Below are positions 1 to 10,376 of a DNA stretch of 64,000 nt, piece after piece. Positions within the stretch are counted from its first letter, which is position 1; every line of letters begins with the position of its first letter. The stretch is from the NCBI GenBank assembly GCA_922989275.2, contig OV277863.1, positions 48,156,999 through 48,220,998 on the forward strand. Reading direction: 5' to 3'. The notes under the pieces were generated by a model, which saw nothing but the letters and a program-made list of their open reading frames with translations, was not told the DNA's origin and did no database searches. This DNA comes from Gari tellinella. Taxonomy: Eukaryota; Mollusca; Bivalvia; Cardiida; Psammobiidae. Made by a program: the position numbers and the translations under genes.

Positions 1-122
1 CTTCAAATGGACAATTTCAGTTTATCATTTTAGTCTAGTCCTTTTTTGACAATATATGTATACGATTTTTAAAGTAGTACAACATGACAAACTGTGCAGA
101 CCCTGTCTGATCAGAGAGCTCT
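1..122. repeat. Truncated arm of K-family palindromic MITE
   Basis: Positions 85-120 match one arm of the K-family hairpin core seen complete at 5151-5217. The match stops where MITE A1 starts at 123-124, so this is probably half of a K copy cut by A1 or by a rearrangement. Nothing coding is seen. Confidence 0.4.
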
Positions 123-124
123 TA

Positions 125-370
125 CAGTGGATAATCTGTTATTTTTTCCCGTTTAAACGCAAACGTACGCAAACGCAAAGCACTAAAACGTAGAACAGAA
201 CAACTTTTGGACAATTCTGATAATTCTTGTTTATCTTGGTGGTAAACAGTTTGGAGCCTGATCAGACGCCGGGTTACCCGGCGTCTGATCTGGCTCCAAA
301 CTGTTTGCACTGGAAATAATAGTTTTAGCGTAAACGCGTTTATTGGGAAAGAATAACAGATTCTCCACTG
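125..370. mobile_element. MITE family A, copy 1 (TA target site)
   Basis: A 246-bp non-coding element with terminal inverted repeats beginning CAGTGGAGAATCTG and ending at its complement, flanked on both sides by TA (123-124 and 371-372). TA duplication and CAGT-type ends are typical of Tc1/mariner-derived MITEs. Its centre is a near-perfect palindrome (about 245-310) related to the core found in other MITE families here. The ORF read across it on the minus strand is only a by-product of the palindrome. Confidence 0.8.
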
Positions 371-630
371 TAATACTTTAGCAGATATCAAGAATTAATA
401 AATATCATTTGTGTTTATTTCTTGATCGCTAAATCCAGGTTTTATTGTATATCATTGATATGCTTAAAATGAAAGTAAACAGTTTTTTCCCAGAACATCC
501 GACACAACCAACAGTAAAGTATGTGTTAAGTGAACCCTACAATGCCGGAAACAAACACACACATCCTTTGCAAACAGTCTACAGTGCTCCCTCTCTACAA
601 CGGCCCTCCCAACAACGACTCCCTCCTTAC
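125..630. repeat. Inverted duplication, left arm (partner 5821-6336)
   Basis: This 0.5-kb block contains MITE A1, a unique-looking spacer (371-568) and a fragment of MITE B (569-630). The same three parts occur in reverse order and orientation at 5821-6336. The shared spacer shows that a whole segment was copied after both MITEs had inserted. The ORF at 445-654 lies in the spacer and is not a gene. Confidence 0.75.
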
Positions 631-668
631 TACGCGTTTATTGGGAAAGAATAACAGATTCTTCACTT
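631..668. repeat. Terminal fragment of MITE family A
   Basis: The last ~38 bp of a family A element (the GGGAAAGAATAACAGATT end) are fused directly to the broken end of the MITE B fragment at 630. This marks a rearrangement breakpoint at the edge of the inverted duplication. Confidence 0.6.
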
Positions 669-718
669 TATGTCTTCACCGTTTGTAAAGGACATTCATT
701 TGTTACTCTTCACAGAAA

Positions 719-1063
719 CAGTGCCCCTCTCTACAACACCCATGGGGAGACACATATTGTGTGTTGTTCGGAGGAGTTGTTATAGGGAGGGAAATGGGTT
801 TACATTTGCAAATAGCTTGAACCAAGATCAGACGCGCGTAAGGCGGTGTCTGATCAAAATTCAAGCTGTTTACTAGTCAAATTATTTTTTTCTGTCAAAA
901 TGTCCATTATGTCACTGACAAAAACAACGGACGGCAATTTTAAGCAGAAGATATTGAAGCTGTTACAAGGTTAGACCTAATGGTTTTGTTTTGGGAACAG
1001 CGACATGCGTTGTTGTGAGAAGGGAATTGTTGTTCAGAGGGATATTGTAGAGAGGGAGCACTG
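719..1063. mobile_element. MITE family B, copy 1
   Basis: A 345-bp element with ends CAGTGCCCCTCTCTACAA and its complement, followed by TA at 1064-1065. It holds a hairpin core at about 809-867. Two further full copies (1805-2157, 5523-5869) have TA on both sides, supporting a Tc1/mariner-type origin. It is non-coding. Confidence 0.7.
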
Positions 1064-1074
1064 TATACACATAT

Positions 1075-1203
1075 GAGACTAGGGTTCAAAGGGTGAAACA
1101 GATTTCCGGATTAGATAGGATCCCTCTGAGCAAGGTCTGCACTGTTTGTCATTTTGCAATATATTGTTGAAATAAACCATAAATATTTAAAAATTGACTA
1201 GAC
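1075..1203. repeat. K-family MITE fragment
   Basis: It contains the 'ACTAGGGTTCAAAGGG' terminal motif of family K in reverse, and one arm of its core (TCTGCACTGTTTG). It is not complete. Confidence 0.4.
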
Positions 1204-1417
1204 TTAACCCTTAGCCTGCCACTCACGACTATAGCTCCATATGCAAACAGCTTGGATCCGGATGAGACGCCGAGTAACTCGGCGTCTCATCCGGATCCAA
1301 GCTGTTTGACACTGGGACAACATTTTCAGCAATTTTGAGCAACTTTGAAGCACTTTGAAACATGAAGCAGACGAGAAATATAGCAGACGACAATTTATTT
1401 GGCGGGCTAAGGGTTAA
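1204..1417. mobile_element. MITE family C, copy 1 (TTAA target site)
   Basis: A 214-bp element bounded by TTAA on both sides with inverted ends CCCTTAGCCTGCCA / TGGCGGGCTAAGGG. TTAA duplication and CCC-type ends point to piggyBac-type mobilisation. The core 1241-1307 is a palindrome around GACGCCGAGTAACTCGGCGTC. A second copy of exactly the same length lies inverted at 19571-19784 in a MyD88 intron. Confidence 0.8.
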
Positions 1418-1804
1418 TTTGAAACTGGCGCGGTCTACTTGGACCTTCAGTGAGGAAAGGGTTGATACAGAGTGACGGTAAACCATAAACTTCTGTAGAA
1501 GTTTTCTGCTTTTCTTTCAGCATGATTTAAGCAACCCTTTTCTACCCTGGAACATGCTATGAACGAGAAGATCAAACCAATAAAACGAGGACACGCGCAG
1601 ATAAAGTAGGACTCGAGCTTAATGTAGGACTAATAAATAGTTCACAAGACTCAAGAGTCTACACAGCCATATTTAGTCATTGTTGTAAAACATTGTTAGC
1701 AATGTCAGGTCTATACTCGTTGCTACCACACTCTCCTCTCCCCCGACACTTTACTTATAGTCATGAATCATTAATAGCCACTTACAGTTGAGAAGACGTT
1801 ATTA
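1418..1804. other. Unassigned AT-rich spacer
   Basis: No coding potential, tandem repeat or hairpin stands out in these ~390 bases. Confidence 0.5.
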
Positions 1805-2157
1805 CAGCGTTCCCTCTCTAGATCGACACCCATTGGGAGACATAATATGTGTGCGTTGTTCGGAGGGAGTCGTTATAAGGAGGAAAATTTGCACTTTGCA
1901 AACAGCTTAAATCAAGATCAGACGCCGCGTCACGCGGCGTCTGATCTGGATTCAAGCTGTTTGTCTCTCCTCATTAAGTTTTTTCTGTAAAAATGTCCAT
2001 TATATTACTTTGATAAACACAGCAGACGACAATATTAAGCAGACGATGTTGCAACTTTAAAACGTTAGACATAATTGTCCTGTTCAAGGAACTGCGGTTA
2101 GGGTCGTTGTAAGGAGAGAGTCGTTGTTGGGAGGGCCGTTGTAGAGAGGGAACACTG
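1805..2157. mobile_element. MITE family B, copy 2
   Basis: A 353-bp element with TA at 1803-1804 and 2158-2159, terminal motif CAGCGTTCCCTCTCTA and its complement, and a strong palindromic core at 1897-1962. It is non-coding. Confidence 0.8.
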
Positions 2158-2234
2158 TATTTCCGAATAAACGTCTTTATGCCGAAACAAACGTTTTGTA
2201 CAAGCAGTTTAGAGGTAACACGGTGTCAATATCA

Positions 2235-2540
2235 GGAAACACATGTGAACATTCTAGTATCTACAGTTTGGGGTCAATCTTAATCAAACTTCATCCAAAT
2301 CATGTTCATGACAAAATCTAGGCCAAGTTCGATCATGGACCATGTTGGCTCAAAAAGCACTTAACTATAAGTCAAACCCATTGAAAAACCTGGTGAACAT
2401 TCCAGAGGCTACACTTTGGGGTCAATCTTTATCAAACTTCTTCAAAAAAGTTATGTTCGAATATGGGACATGTGAGGTCAAACAGTAGGTCATCAGGTCA
2501 AATTATAGAAAAACCTTGTGAACACACTAATGGATTTGGG
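2235..2540. repeat. Degenerate tandem repeat, ~145-bp period
   Basis: The phrase GTGAACATTC...GGGGTCAATCTT...CAAACTTC recurs about every 145 bp (2246, 2395) with a weaker third unit. This is the internal monomer style of the tandem-core elements found elsewhere in the window. No termini are recognised. Confidence 0.45.
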
Positions 2541-2691
2541 TAATTGCCATCAAACCTGAACCACATGTTGTTCACATGTTGTGTGATTTATAAAAGTTAG
2601 CCCTATGTAAACCGTGTAGATCCAGAACAGAAGTCTCCTACTGGAGTCCTCTGAACAGTGTATCCACTGTTTTTTATTTTACAATATGTAG

Positions 2692-2716
2692 TATATATAT
2701 ATATATATATATATTG
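2692..2716. repeat. (TA)n microsatellite
   Basis: About 11 uninterrupted TA dinucleotides are visible. Confidence 0.9.
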
Positions 2717-2739
2717 CTTAAAGCATCCATGTTGTAAAA

Positions 2740-3420
2740 AAGGACTTTCTTTGAAACTGGATTTTCCATTAGAATTATAATACCTTGGATTGAAAAGCGA
2801 AAAACAGACAGTTACAGTAACCTTTATGTAAAATATATCAGAACTACTAAAAAGCTATCATCTACAGAAATGCCAAACAATAATTTAAACCTTATTCTGA
2901 TGGTCGTAGATTCTTCCATTAGTCTACTATTCTGTATATCAAACTTCATTCATGTATATATCATATCTAACAATAAAAACATGCCGTCATATAGCATTGC
3001 AGTCGGTGTCTCTTATTTGCAAAAAAGGGTAAAAGTACATAGACCAGCGTGCTCACCCCCTTCCCAATCAGACTATTCCGTTTTAAGCATGTGCCCTTAA
3101 ACCTAGATTTCTGATTTATTATCATTGGTTGAACTTGAACATGTGAAAATGCTGGTCTATAAAGATGTTATACAGTTCCGCTGAAAAAGATCCACTAGTT
3201 ATATTTGAGTCGCAATGCAAACAGTGTAAACTCTTACCAGAGTTCAAACGCAGCATCTGGTTTGGAAGTAGTTCTTTTCAATTCGGCATTATTATCTGCA
3301 CTATTAAAATAGCCATTAAACTCTTAAAGGGACTCGCAACCGGATGGTGTACTTGTCAAAATAAAATAAAATACTCAAATAAAAGCAAATTTGTGGCATT
3401 ATTTGGCGTCTGACATTAAA
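2740..3420. repeat. Interspersed repeat shared with 54090-54290
   Basis: The stretch from about 2780 (CTTGGATTGAAAAGC, then a near-match through AATTTAAACC) recurs at 54110 onward, so this is a dispersed repeat. The short ORFs at 2870-3100 and 3165-3413 have no recognisable domain and I do not call them genes. Confidence 0.45.
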
Positions 3421-3635
3421 AAAATATGATCAGTCCAAAAAAAGTCTCAAGAATCGTCACCGAATCTTAGATTTTTAGATATTTTCCATCGTTTTTCTAT
3501 ACCGACTAGTAGACGGTATAGTTGTTGTTGTTGCTTCTCTACACGGGCTCAGACATAAACCCGAGCCGAATTGTGAAGTTGTATGCACTTTCGATCGCTA
3601 CACATTGAAATACGTTAAATCGATCCGAGATAAAC

Positions 3636-3731
3636 GGATAGTTCCGTGGTCCATTGGTCTAAGCGGTTTCCCCTATTTTGCCTTCTGTCCGCCAATGCCG
3701 GGCCCCGGGTTCGAATCCCACCAGAGACCAA
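3636..3731 (+). other. tRNA-like promoter pair, probably a SINE head
   Basis: An A-box-like TGGTCTAAGCGG and a B-box-like GGGTTCGAATCCC lie about 50 bp apart, as in a tRNA gene. I cannot fold a convincing acceptor stem, so I read it as a tRNA-derived SINE head or tRNA pseudogene rather than a working tRNA. Confidence 0.35.
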
Positions 3732-3879
3732 TATTTTTTTTTATTGAAATACATTTTTTTAAACAGAATTTCTTATCTTAAACTAATTCTTTACCATTTA
3801 TATAAGCGTTTGACACATATTTACAAATCACTATTTTTAATGCACCATCTGGTTGCGAGTCGCTTTAAACCCAATCACT

Positions 3880-4075
3880 GCAACGAGGTCATCAATGTTA
3901 AAAAATTGTCGTCTGCTTTTATTTTTCAATCTTAAATTTTAGGTACACGTATCTTAAATCTTAAGAAATATTGCGATAAGTGTTAATCATTTTGGTCCCT
4001 GATCAGACACCGCGAAACGCGGCGTCTGATTAGGATCAAAACCGTTTGCAAATAACTATTGTACTCGGGGTAGGG
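3880..4075. repeat. Degenerate J-family MITE with hairpin core
   Basis: It carries the J-family motif TTGTCGTCTGCTTTTATTT (from 3906), the palindromic core 3988-4050 and the tail GTACTCGGGGTAGGGCAGTG. Related copies lie at 9520-9705, 13570-13705 (inverted) and 47442-48995. Confidence 0.5.
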
Positions 4076-4089
4076 CAGTGAACGGGTCA

Positions 4090-4215
4090 ATGAACAACTT
4101 CAGTCATATTTAAAGTTGTTTTCTCCAGTATATTACAAAATGACAATTCTTCAGTATATATTACAAAATGACAAAGAACCCTCTGGTATGGGTCTGCACT
4201 GTTTGCATCTATAGG
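4090..4215. repeat. K-family MITE fragment
   Basis: It includes TATTACAAAATGACAA and GGGTCTGCACTGTTTGCA, the right arm of the K core. No left arm is present. Confidence 0.4.
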
Positions 4216-4463
4216 ACAAATGTAACCTCACATGATATACTTTTTGTTATACTCGTTACTTAGGTTCCACGTGTTAAATAGCTCTTTCTTGGTTGCGTGG
4301 CTCATGTGAGTGTAGTAATTAAAATAGTTTTAAATACGCCCTATGTTGCACAAAGTAACAGAAACCCTTTGTCCGCTCATGGACAGTTCGTGAGTAAACC
4401 CTTACTAAGATTGTGGTATTATAATGGCCGCCTACTTCAAAGCATCATAAATTGATCACGTGT

Positions 4464-4716
4464 TTAACCATTTCCCTTATAGAAGCGACTTTTAGCACAT
4501 TCATTTTATTCATCCGCTGAAGAAAATAGTTCCAAATTATACCGTAATGAATATGTGTCATATTTAATACTTTCCTTATTCTAGCATTTAATAGCTTAAA
4601 GCAGGCTGAAAGTAAAGCAGAATGCGCCTTTGGGCGCATTCTGCTTTACTTTCAACCTGCTTTAAGTAGTCACATATCTTTAATACTAGAAACAATGATA
4701 TCAGGTAAAGGGTTAA
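4464..4716. mobile_element. MITE family D, copy 1 (TTAA target site)
   Basis: A 253-bp element bounded by TTAA, ends CCATTTCCCTTATAG... and ...ATCAGGTAAAGGG. Its centre is a long perfect-looking hairpin: arms containing GCAGGCTGAAAGTAAAGC meet at a short GCGC-rich loop near 4630. The short minus ORF here is an artefact of the palindrome. Confidence 0.8.
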
Positions 4717-4919
4717 CCCTTACAAAGCTAACTCTTGAAATGGATTAGATAATTCAGTGTTTCTAATAAATGACTTCAGTAAAAATTGCCTACAACGACA
4801 TTAAATTTTAAGTTGAAACGTGTTTGTTTGTTTTGTTTTAGCCGTGTGATAGCCGAATGCAGGTAAATGGGAAAGTATTATAGTCTACTTTGACTTCAAG
4901 GGTTGTCTCGCCGATATGT

Positions 4920-5457
4920 TTAACCCATGACTAAGCCTTTTACGCCTTTGATTTATTTCTCCACTGAGGAAAATAGTTCCAATGAGGAAAATAGTTCCAA
5001 TTTATACAGTAAGGAATATGTAACTATTTTCTATATTCTAGCAGATGGTAGCTTAATGCGGACTGAACGTGCCTTAACCCTTTGAACCCTAGTCCCGTAT
5101 ATAGGCGTCATTTTCAAACAGTGTATGTGCGAATAGTAAACTTGTCTTTTGCAAACAGAGAAGACCCAGATCAGAGGGCTCCGAAAGGAGCCCTCTGATC
5201 AGGGTCTTCACTGTTTGTCTTAATGCCAAACATTAACAAAAACATCCCTTAAAAGTTAGAAATGGACTAGACTAAAATGGAAAGTCTATTTTTCCATTTA
5301 ACGTTTTAGGGAGGAAAGAGTTAATGCACATTCTGCTTTACTTTCAACCTGCGTTAAGTGGTCATCTGGCGCCATATGACCATTTCTTGTGTCTCGGTGC
5401 CGTAAAACCCATCTCAATCAATCAAAACTAGAAAGAGGCTATGTGATAATGGGTTAA
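4920..5457. mobile_element. MITE family D, copy 2, split by a K-family MITE
   Basis: Family D ends (TTAACCCATGACTAAG at 4920; AATGGGTTAA ending 5457) enclose a D element whose central hairpin is interrupted at 5074-5324 by a family K element. The interruption falls on the TTAA at the palindrome's midpoint. Confidence 0.7.
5074..5324. mobile_element. MITE family K, complete copy (TTAA target site)
   Basis: A 251-bp element between TTAA (5074-5077) and TTAA (5321-5324), starting CCCTTTGAACCCTAG. Its core 5151-5217 is a palindrome centred on GAGGGCTCCGAAAGGAGCCCTC. It sits exactly at the centre of the host D element. Confidence 0.75.
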
Positions 5458-5522
5458 AAGTATGACAAACTATGCAGACCCACTTCAGATGGCTTCTTCA
5501 GGCACCCTCTGAAATGGAACTA
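5458..5522. repeat. K-core arm interrupted by MITE B3
   Basis: The K-type arm (ACAAACTATGCAGACCC ... CACCCTCTGAAATGGAAC) stops at 5522 where MITE B3 starts. The other end of the arm (GACTGTTTGC) resumes at 5872, so B3 inserted into a K copy. Confidence 0.5.
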
Positions 5523-5869
5523 CAGCACTCCCTCTCTTCAACGACACCCAATGGAAGACAAACATTATGCGCGTTGTTCGGAGGGAGTCGTTAAAGGGAG
5601 GGAAATTGGCGAAACATTGCAAACAGCTTGAATCCAGATCAGACGCCGCGTCACGCGGCGTCTGATCTGGATTCAAGCTGTTTGTCACTCGTCATTAAGT
5701 TTTTTCTGTCAAAATGTATATTATGTAACTGCAGACGACAGTTTTAAGCAGGCGATATCGCAGAAGTGAAAGTATTAGGCATATAATTGTATTGTTAGGG
5801 AAACAGCAGCAAGGGTCGTTGTAAGGAGGGAGTCGTTGTTGGGAGGGCCGTTGTAGAGAGTGAGCACTG
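5523..5869. mobile_element. MITE family B, copy 3
   Basis: A 347-bp element flanked by TA (5521-5522, 5870-5871), with a palindromic core at 5619-5684 and the terminal motif CAGCACTCCCTCTCTTCA. It is non-coding. Confidence 0.8.
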
Positions 5870-6336
5870 TAGACTGTTTGCAAAGGATGTGTGTGTTTGT
5901 TTCCGGCATTGTAGGGTTCACTTAACACATACTTTACTTTTGGTTGTGTCGGATGTTCTGGGAAAAAAGTGTTTACTTTCATTTTAAGCATATCAATGAT
6001 ATACAATAAAACCTGAATATAGCGATCACGAAATAAACACAAATGATATTTATTAATTCTTGATATCTGCTAAATTATTACAATGGAGAATCTGTTATTC
6101 TTTCCCAATAAACGCGTTTACGCTAAAACTATTATTTGCAGTGCAATCAGTTTGGAGCCAGATCAGACACCGGGTAACCCGGCGTCTGATTAGGCTCCAA
6201 ACTGTTTGCCACCAAGATAAACATGAATTATCAGAATTGTCCAAAAGTTGTACATTTCTCAATTTTAGTGTTTTGCGTTTGCGTACGTTTGCGTACGTTT
6301 GCGTTTAAACGGGAAAGAATAACAGATTCTCCACTG
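5821..6336. repeat. Inverted duplication, right arm (partner 125-630)
   Basis: Reverse-complement copy of 125-630: the end of MITE B3, the same spacer (5872-6080) and MITE A3. The ORF at 5695-6042 (minus) is the mirror of the one at 445-654 and is not a gene. Confidence 0.75.
6081..6336. mobile_element. MITE family A, copy 3
   Basis: A 256-bp copy, ten bases longer than A1 and A2 because of a tandem GCGTACGTTT duplication near 6281-6300. It is flanked by TA on the left and TG on the right. The palindromic core is at about 6145-6208. Confidence 0.75.
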
Positions 6337-7288
6337 TGCCTAAAGCCAATAGGACATTGGCAAACAGTACATGTCGCACTGAGCCACGTTTCGTAACGTG
6401 GCTTCTCATAAGGGCATACACAGTTTTCTATTTCATGTGAAATGTTCTGCTGCATGGACAAGCAATATTTAAAGTTTTATTCAAATAATATGCACTACTA
6501 TTTGAGGGCAACATCAGCGACAAACACATGCTATATACATTAAGCCTCGTGAACCACAGTGCATAATGCCCGTATTATATCTGGAAAACGACAGTATTTG
6601 TTAAGGGTGTGTGCTATTATTGTTACATTTTTTGGAACATGATATTTATATTGTAATAACAAGAGAATGAAAACACTAATTGTTTTCGAAGAAGATGATA
6701 AACACCACATTTGATTCAAATTAAACTATTAACATATCGCAAAAGTAGTATATCAAGGGTAGGGTATACATGTACACATTTTGAAATATGAAACGTCAAA
6801 ATTCATTTTGGGCAATAAACATATTACGGACAATAAACGCTGTTTATGTATGTTTTCACATTGTAATATTCTTGGAGATGTTATTCGTTGGTAAAAACAA
6901 TGTTTTACCTTTCAATGTTCAATTGTACCCATTTTAACACCTCTAAGAACATTACAATGTTGAATTCAATGGATTTCTCAATTTTGGTGAATTTTTAGAA
7001 ATTTCTTATTTTGATAATTTCCGAGACCGAGACAATTGTAATTAATATCAGAATCCATAAAGAAAACCCTCGGAAAATATTTCTCAAAATTTGGAAGGAA
7101 TCGAAAGAGATGTTGGACGTTATACGATGAAAAGGTGATAGGTGCATTGGAACCTATGGAGGTTTTACCCATGGTTCCTTAGCAAACTTTGAGTAGTATA
7201 TGATGATAGCACAGTGAGAGGTTGAGCTATCCCCATAAGTCCTGCACATTCACCTACTTTTAAGTGGCCCCTGCATTTTATAACATCG
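6337..7288. other. Unassigned AT-rich region
   Basis: Nearly 1 kb with only short random ORFs and no clear inverted or tandem repeats. Confidence 0.5.
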
Positions 7289-7320
7289 CACAGTGGAGAA
7301 ACACTGTTCTTTCCCAATAA
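7289..7320. repeat. MITE family A end fragment
   Basis: CACAGTGGAGAAACACTG followed by TTCTTTCCCAATAAACGCG is a solitary family A terminus. Confidence 0.5.
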
Positions 7321-7342
7321 ACGCGTCTATAGACTTAAATAA

Positions 7343-7595
7343 TTAACCCTTTACCTGATAGCCTATTTACTGTATTGAATATAGGTGACTACTTAAATCA
7401 GGTTGAAAGTAAAGCAGAATGTGCCTTAAGGCACATTCTACTTTACTTTCAGCCTGATTTAAACTAACATCTGCTAGGCTATACAAAAATATTTGTTATG
7501 GTAAATGTTCATGAGGGTATAAACTGGAACTATTTTCTTCAGCGGAAGAATAAATCACATTCGCTAAAAGGCGCTTCTATGGGGGAAAGGGTTAA
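7343..7595. mobile_element. MITE family D, copy 3 (TTAA target site)
   Basis: A 253-bp copy, same length as D1, bounded by TTAA (7343-7346, 7592-7595). The central hairpin spans about 7395-7463. The ORF at 7498-7728 overlaps its right half and is not a gene. Confidence 0.8.
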
Positions 7596-8220
7596 AGCCA
7601 TGGCAAACCATTTTGAGCCATATCAGAGGTCGGTAAGCCGCAATTTCCTTCACGAAGAGTATTCATTCGTTCCTCAACATAATCTCTGTCACAGGCTACG
7701 TCTCCAAATGTCAGGATTCTTGCCATAACTTTTATAACAAAACATTTTGTAAGCAATAAAACATTCCGATTAAAATCAGAAGTGATTAATTTTTTTATAT
7801 ATAAAATTTGTCAAATAATAGTATACATGTAGTTTTCATTCGAAAATAAGTAAAATATTACAGACAAATCTACATTTTAGAACGAACTATTATTTCGTGT
7901 ATTCTAAATCACCATTTCATGAATTTCGTAATTAAGAGTATAACACAATCACTCAGCTATTGTAAGCCTTTACACTGGCTTTTTAGATGAGTTTTTGGAA
8001 GATTTTCTTGTAAAAGACACTGACAGAGACTGGAACGCTATAATTCTGAAGATTACTACGCCTAGGCTGCGACCTTGGGTTCAGGTGTCTGATCAGCCTA
8101 AAATGTTCGTTCGCCACTCAGAATCGGAACAAAGTTTTCAAAATGCTGTCATGTTCTCCCTTTAATGGTATCGCGTTTCATTTGGACAGGAAACAATAAC
8201 GTCTTTTCTCCAATGTGACA
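7596..8220. other. Unassigned region
   Basis: No supported gene or clear repeat boundary is seen. Confidence 0.4.
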
Positions 8221-8560
8221 CGTGAATACTTTTATTTTGCAAACTTTGCAGTCGACAATTCAAAGCAGACGACATTACGACAAATACGGGTTAACTTTTT
8301 CACAGTCAAGTGGCAGAGTATTCGGCACGACGAAGGCGGCCAGTATACGGAAGAAGAAGTGTTGTATAGTCTGCAATGATAGTGTCGTCTGCAATAGTTT
8401 TGAAGTCAGCTTAAGAAATGTTTAAACTGAAGAATTTTCGACCTGAGTGTCAAACAGTTTGGATCCTGATCAGACGCCGCGTAACGCGGCGACTGGTCAG
8501 TCTCCAAACTGTTCGCATTGTCGTCTTTTGGCGCCGTTGGCAGTGAACGAGTTATTACAG
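8221..8560. repeat. Degenerate MITE with hairpin core (8451-8515)
   Basis: A recognisable palindromic core (CAAACAGTTTGGATCCTGAT ... its complement) is embedded in flanks carrying GTCGTCTGC motifs typical of these MITEs. Termini are not clear. Confidence 0.5.
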
Positions 8561-8639
8561 GATTGATTTATTTGGCAAATTGACCGTTATACGCCATTGT
8601 ATGGACCAGGAAGAGAAGAAAAACACTCTTCTGAAGAGA

Positions 8640-8895
8640 TCTAAGTCAATGAACAAACCGCTGACACAGTAGTCATTGAACTTATTGACCCATTTGTGCC
8701 CACGATTCCATAGATGGGACATAGGCAAACAGTCTATTCTGCGTCGTCTGATCAGAGTCTACACTGTTTGCTGATAGGAATTTCAATATAAAACAAAATG
8801 AAATTGAAAATTTTGACAAGGCATCCCTTTGATAAAAACATAGAATAATCCAATTTATAAACATGGAAGCATACGCTGGGTATTAATGGGTTAAA
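8640..8895. repeat. K-related MITE, degenerate
   Basis: It contains GCAAACAGTCTATTCTGC and CAGAGTCTACACTGTTTGC arms (8724-8772) and a terminal AATGGGTTAA at 8886-8895. Confidence 0.4.
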
Positions 8896-9024
8896 CTGTA
8901 GTAAGCTTTAGGCAACTTTGTAACACATATATCATGTATATAATCTATTTGCATAAACTTTGGATCCAGATTTAGACACAGAGAGTATAGATCTAACTAG
9001 AATTATCACTATAGGTGACACATG

Positions 9025-9370
9025 TTCTGGACAAGGTTTTTCAATAATCAATGTCTTAGGTCAAGGTAACCTGAAAGTCGTATGGGACTCTCGGCAATCC
9101 TTAGGTGTATCAAACACATTAGGTTTGGTAATCCTATAGATGGCATAGTGTAGGAGAAATTCTCCGGACAAGGTTTTTCAATAATCAATGTGAAAGTGAT
9201 CTGAGAGCGGTACACGATACTCTTCCATCTCAAGATGTATGCAAACACAAGGTTTAGTAATCGTAGATGATACGGTATAGGAGTTGTGCTCCGGACAAGG
9301 CTTTTTTATTAGCAAGGTCAGAGATCAAGGTCAGGGTTTTTCAATAATCAAGAATAAGGTCAAAGAGACC
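9025..9370. repeat. Tandem repeat, ~130-bp period
   Basis: GGACAAGGTTTTTCAATAAT recurs at about 9032, 9166 and, less exactly, 9292, followed each time by a GTCA...GGTCAAGG-type stretch. About 2.5 units are visible. Confidence 0.6.
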
Positions 9371-9519
9371 TGAACTTTGTGTCTCGCACATCTACTTTTT
9401 CTGAATAACATTTATACCAAGTATCAGGCGAATCAGATTGAAACTGAAGGAGGAGTTCACCGCACAAGATTTTGCAGACGGACCGACCCGATCGAATTCC
9501 ACAGTATAACCCTACTCAA

Positions 9520-9705
9520 ATGTGTTTGTGCCATGACGCCATCGGCTTCAAACAATTGTCGTCTGCTTTTATTTCTCAAATTTAAATCAGTTTAGGTATT
9601 TTGACTTAAGAAATATAAATGGTGTCAAACAGTTTGATCCTAATTGGACATCGCGTGATTCGCGTCATATATACTCGAATTTAGGCGTTGAAGGGGTTAA
9701 GTATG
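9520..9705. repeat. J-family MITE, truncated
   Basis: J-family motifs (ATGACGCCATCGGCTTCAAA, TTGTCGTCTGCTTTTATTT, CTTAAGAAATAT) are followed by a collapsed core and GGGGTTAA at 9694-9701. Confidence 0.5.
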
Positions 9706-9715
9706 TCGTCAGATA

Positions 9716-9961
9716 CAGTGGAGAATCTGTTATTCTTTCCCGTTTAAACGCAAACGTACGCAAACGCAAAGCACTAAAACTTAGAAAAGAACAACTTTTG
9801 GACAATTCTGATGATTCTTGTTTATCTTGGTGGTAAACAGTTTGGAGCCTGATCAGACGCCGGGTTACCCGGCGTCTGATCTGGCTCCAAACTGTTTGCA
9901 CTGCAAATAATAGTTTTAGCGTAAACGCGTTTATTGGGAAAGAATAACAGATTCTCCACTG
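9716..9961. mobile_element. MITE family A, copy 2
   Basis: A 246-bp element flanked by TA (9714-9715, 9962-9963), with core palindrome 9834-9900. Length and sequence are nearly identical to A1. It ends only ~50 bp before the 3' splice site of the candidate exon at 10011. Confidence 0.8.
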
Positions 9962-10010
9962 TACTTAGTTTGGCGCTATTGTTCATGGGAATTAATTTTT
10001 CTTCTTCAGG

Positions 10011-10134
10011 TAATGATTGTCGTCTCTTCGAGGAAAACCGGCAGATGGAAATCGAGGCCGCAAACTACAACATAGAACAAGACCCGACTGGTTGGCACTT
10101 TTCTTACATTCTAAAACAGTCATACATTTGTTAA
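10011..10134 (+). CDS. Candidate exon, possibly divergent MyD88 death-domain segment
   Basis: A pyrimidine-rich tract ending TTCTTCAG at 10010 is followed by an open stretch reading NDCRLFEENRQ...IEQDPTGW before a stop at 10132-10134. The spacing of the Asp, the acidic pair and the DPT motif resembles helices 2-3 of the MyD88 death domain, and it lies upstream of secure MyD88 exons. However, no strong 5' splice site is seen before the stop; the best GT is at 10088 (weak). The hydrophobic pattern is only partly kept and the second half of a death domain is missing. It could equally be a chance ORF. Confidence 0.25.
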
Positions 10135-10376
10135 GGTAGTTCACTACTAACGATCAGGCTCGTGCGTTTTCGACTATTTAGGGCTATTTTTATAATTTAC
10201 ATGTACATTACAAAATGACAAACAGTGAAGACCCTGATAAGAGGGCTCCTACAGGAGCCCTCTGATCACGGACTTCACTGTTTTCATAGGACAGGACTTA
10301 GTGTACACTTCACAGGTACACTTTTGGTAAAAGACGCATACAATATGCGTCACTAGTGCTTAATGAGTTAAATTAA
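10135..10376. repeat. K-related MITE with hairpin core (10217-10284)
   Basis: The core is palindromic around GAGGGCTCCTACAGGAGCCCTC-like arms, and GAGTTAA lies near 10362-10369. No matching TTAACCC start was identified on the left. Confidence 0.55.

Noticed and set aside
445..654. Open frame of 69 residues on the plus strand, with a mirror at 5695-6042 minus
   Set aside because: Both lie in the spacer and MITE B of the inverted duplication, and the two 'proteins' are the same repeat. No domain.
3636..3731. Functional tRNA gene
   Set aside because: A and B boxes are present but the stems do not pair well enough. The same applies to 34527-34606, 40430-40500, 45403-45480 and 46323-46380.
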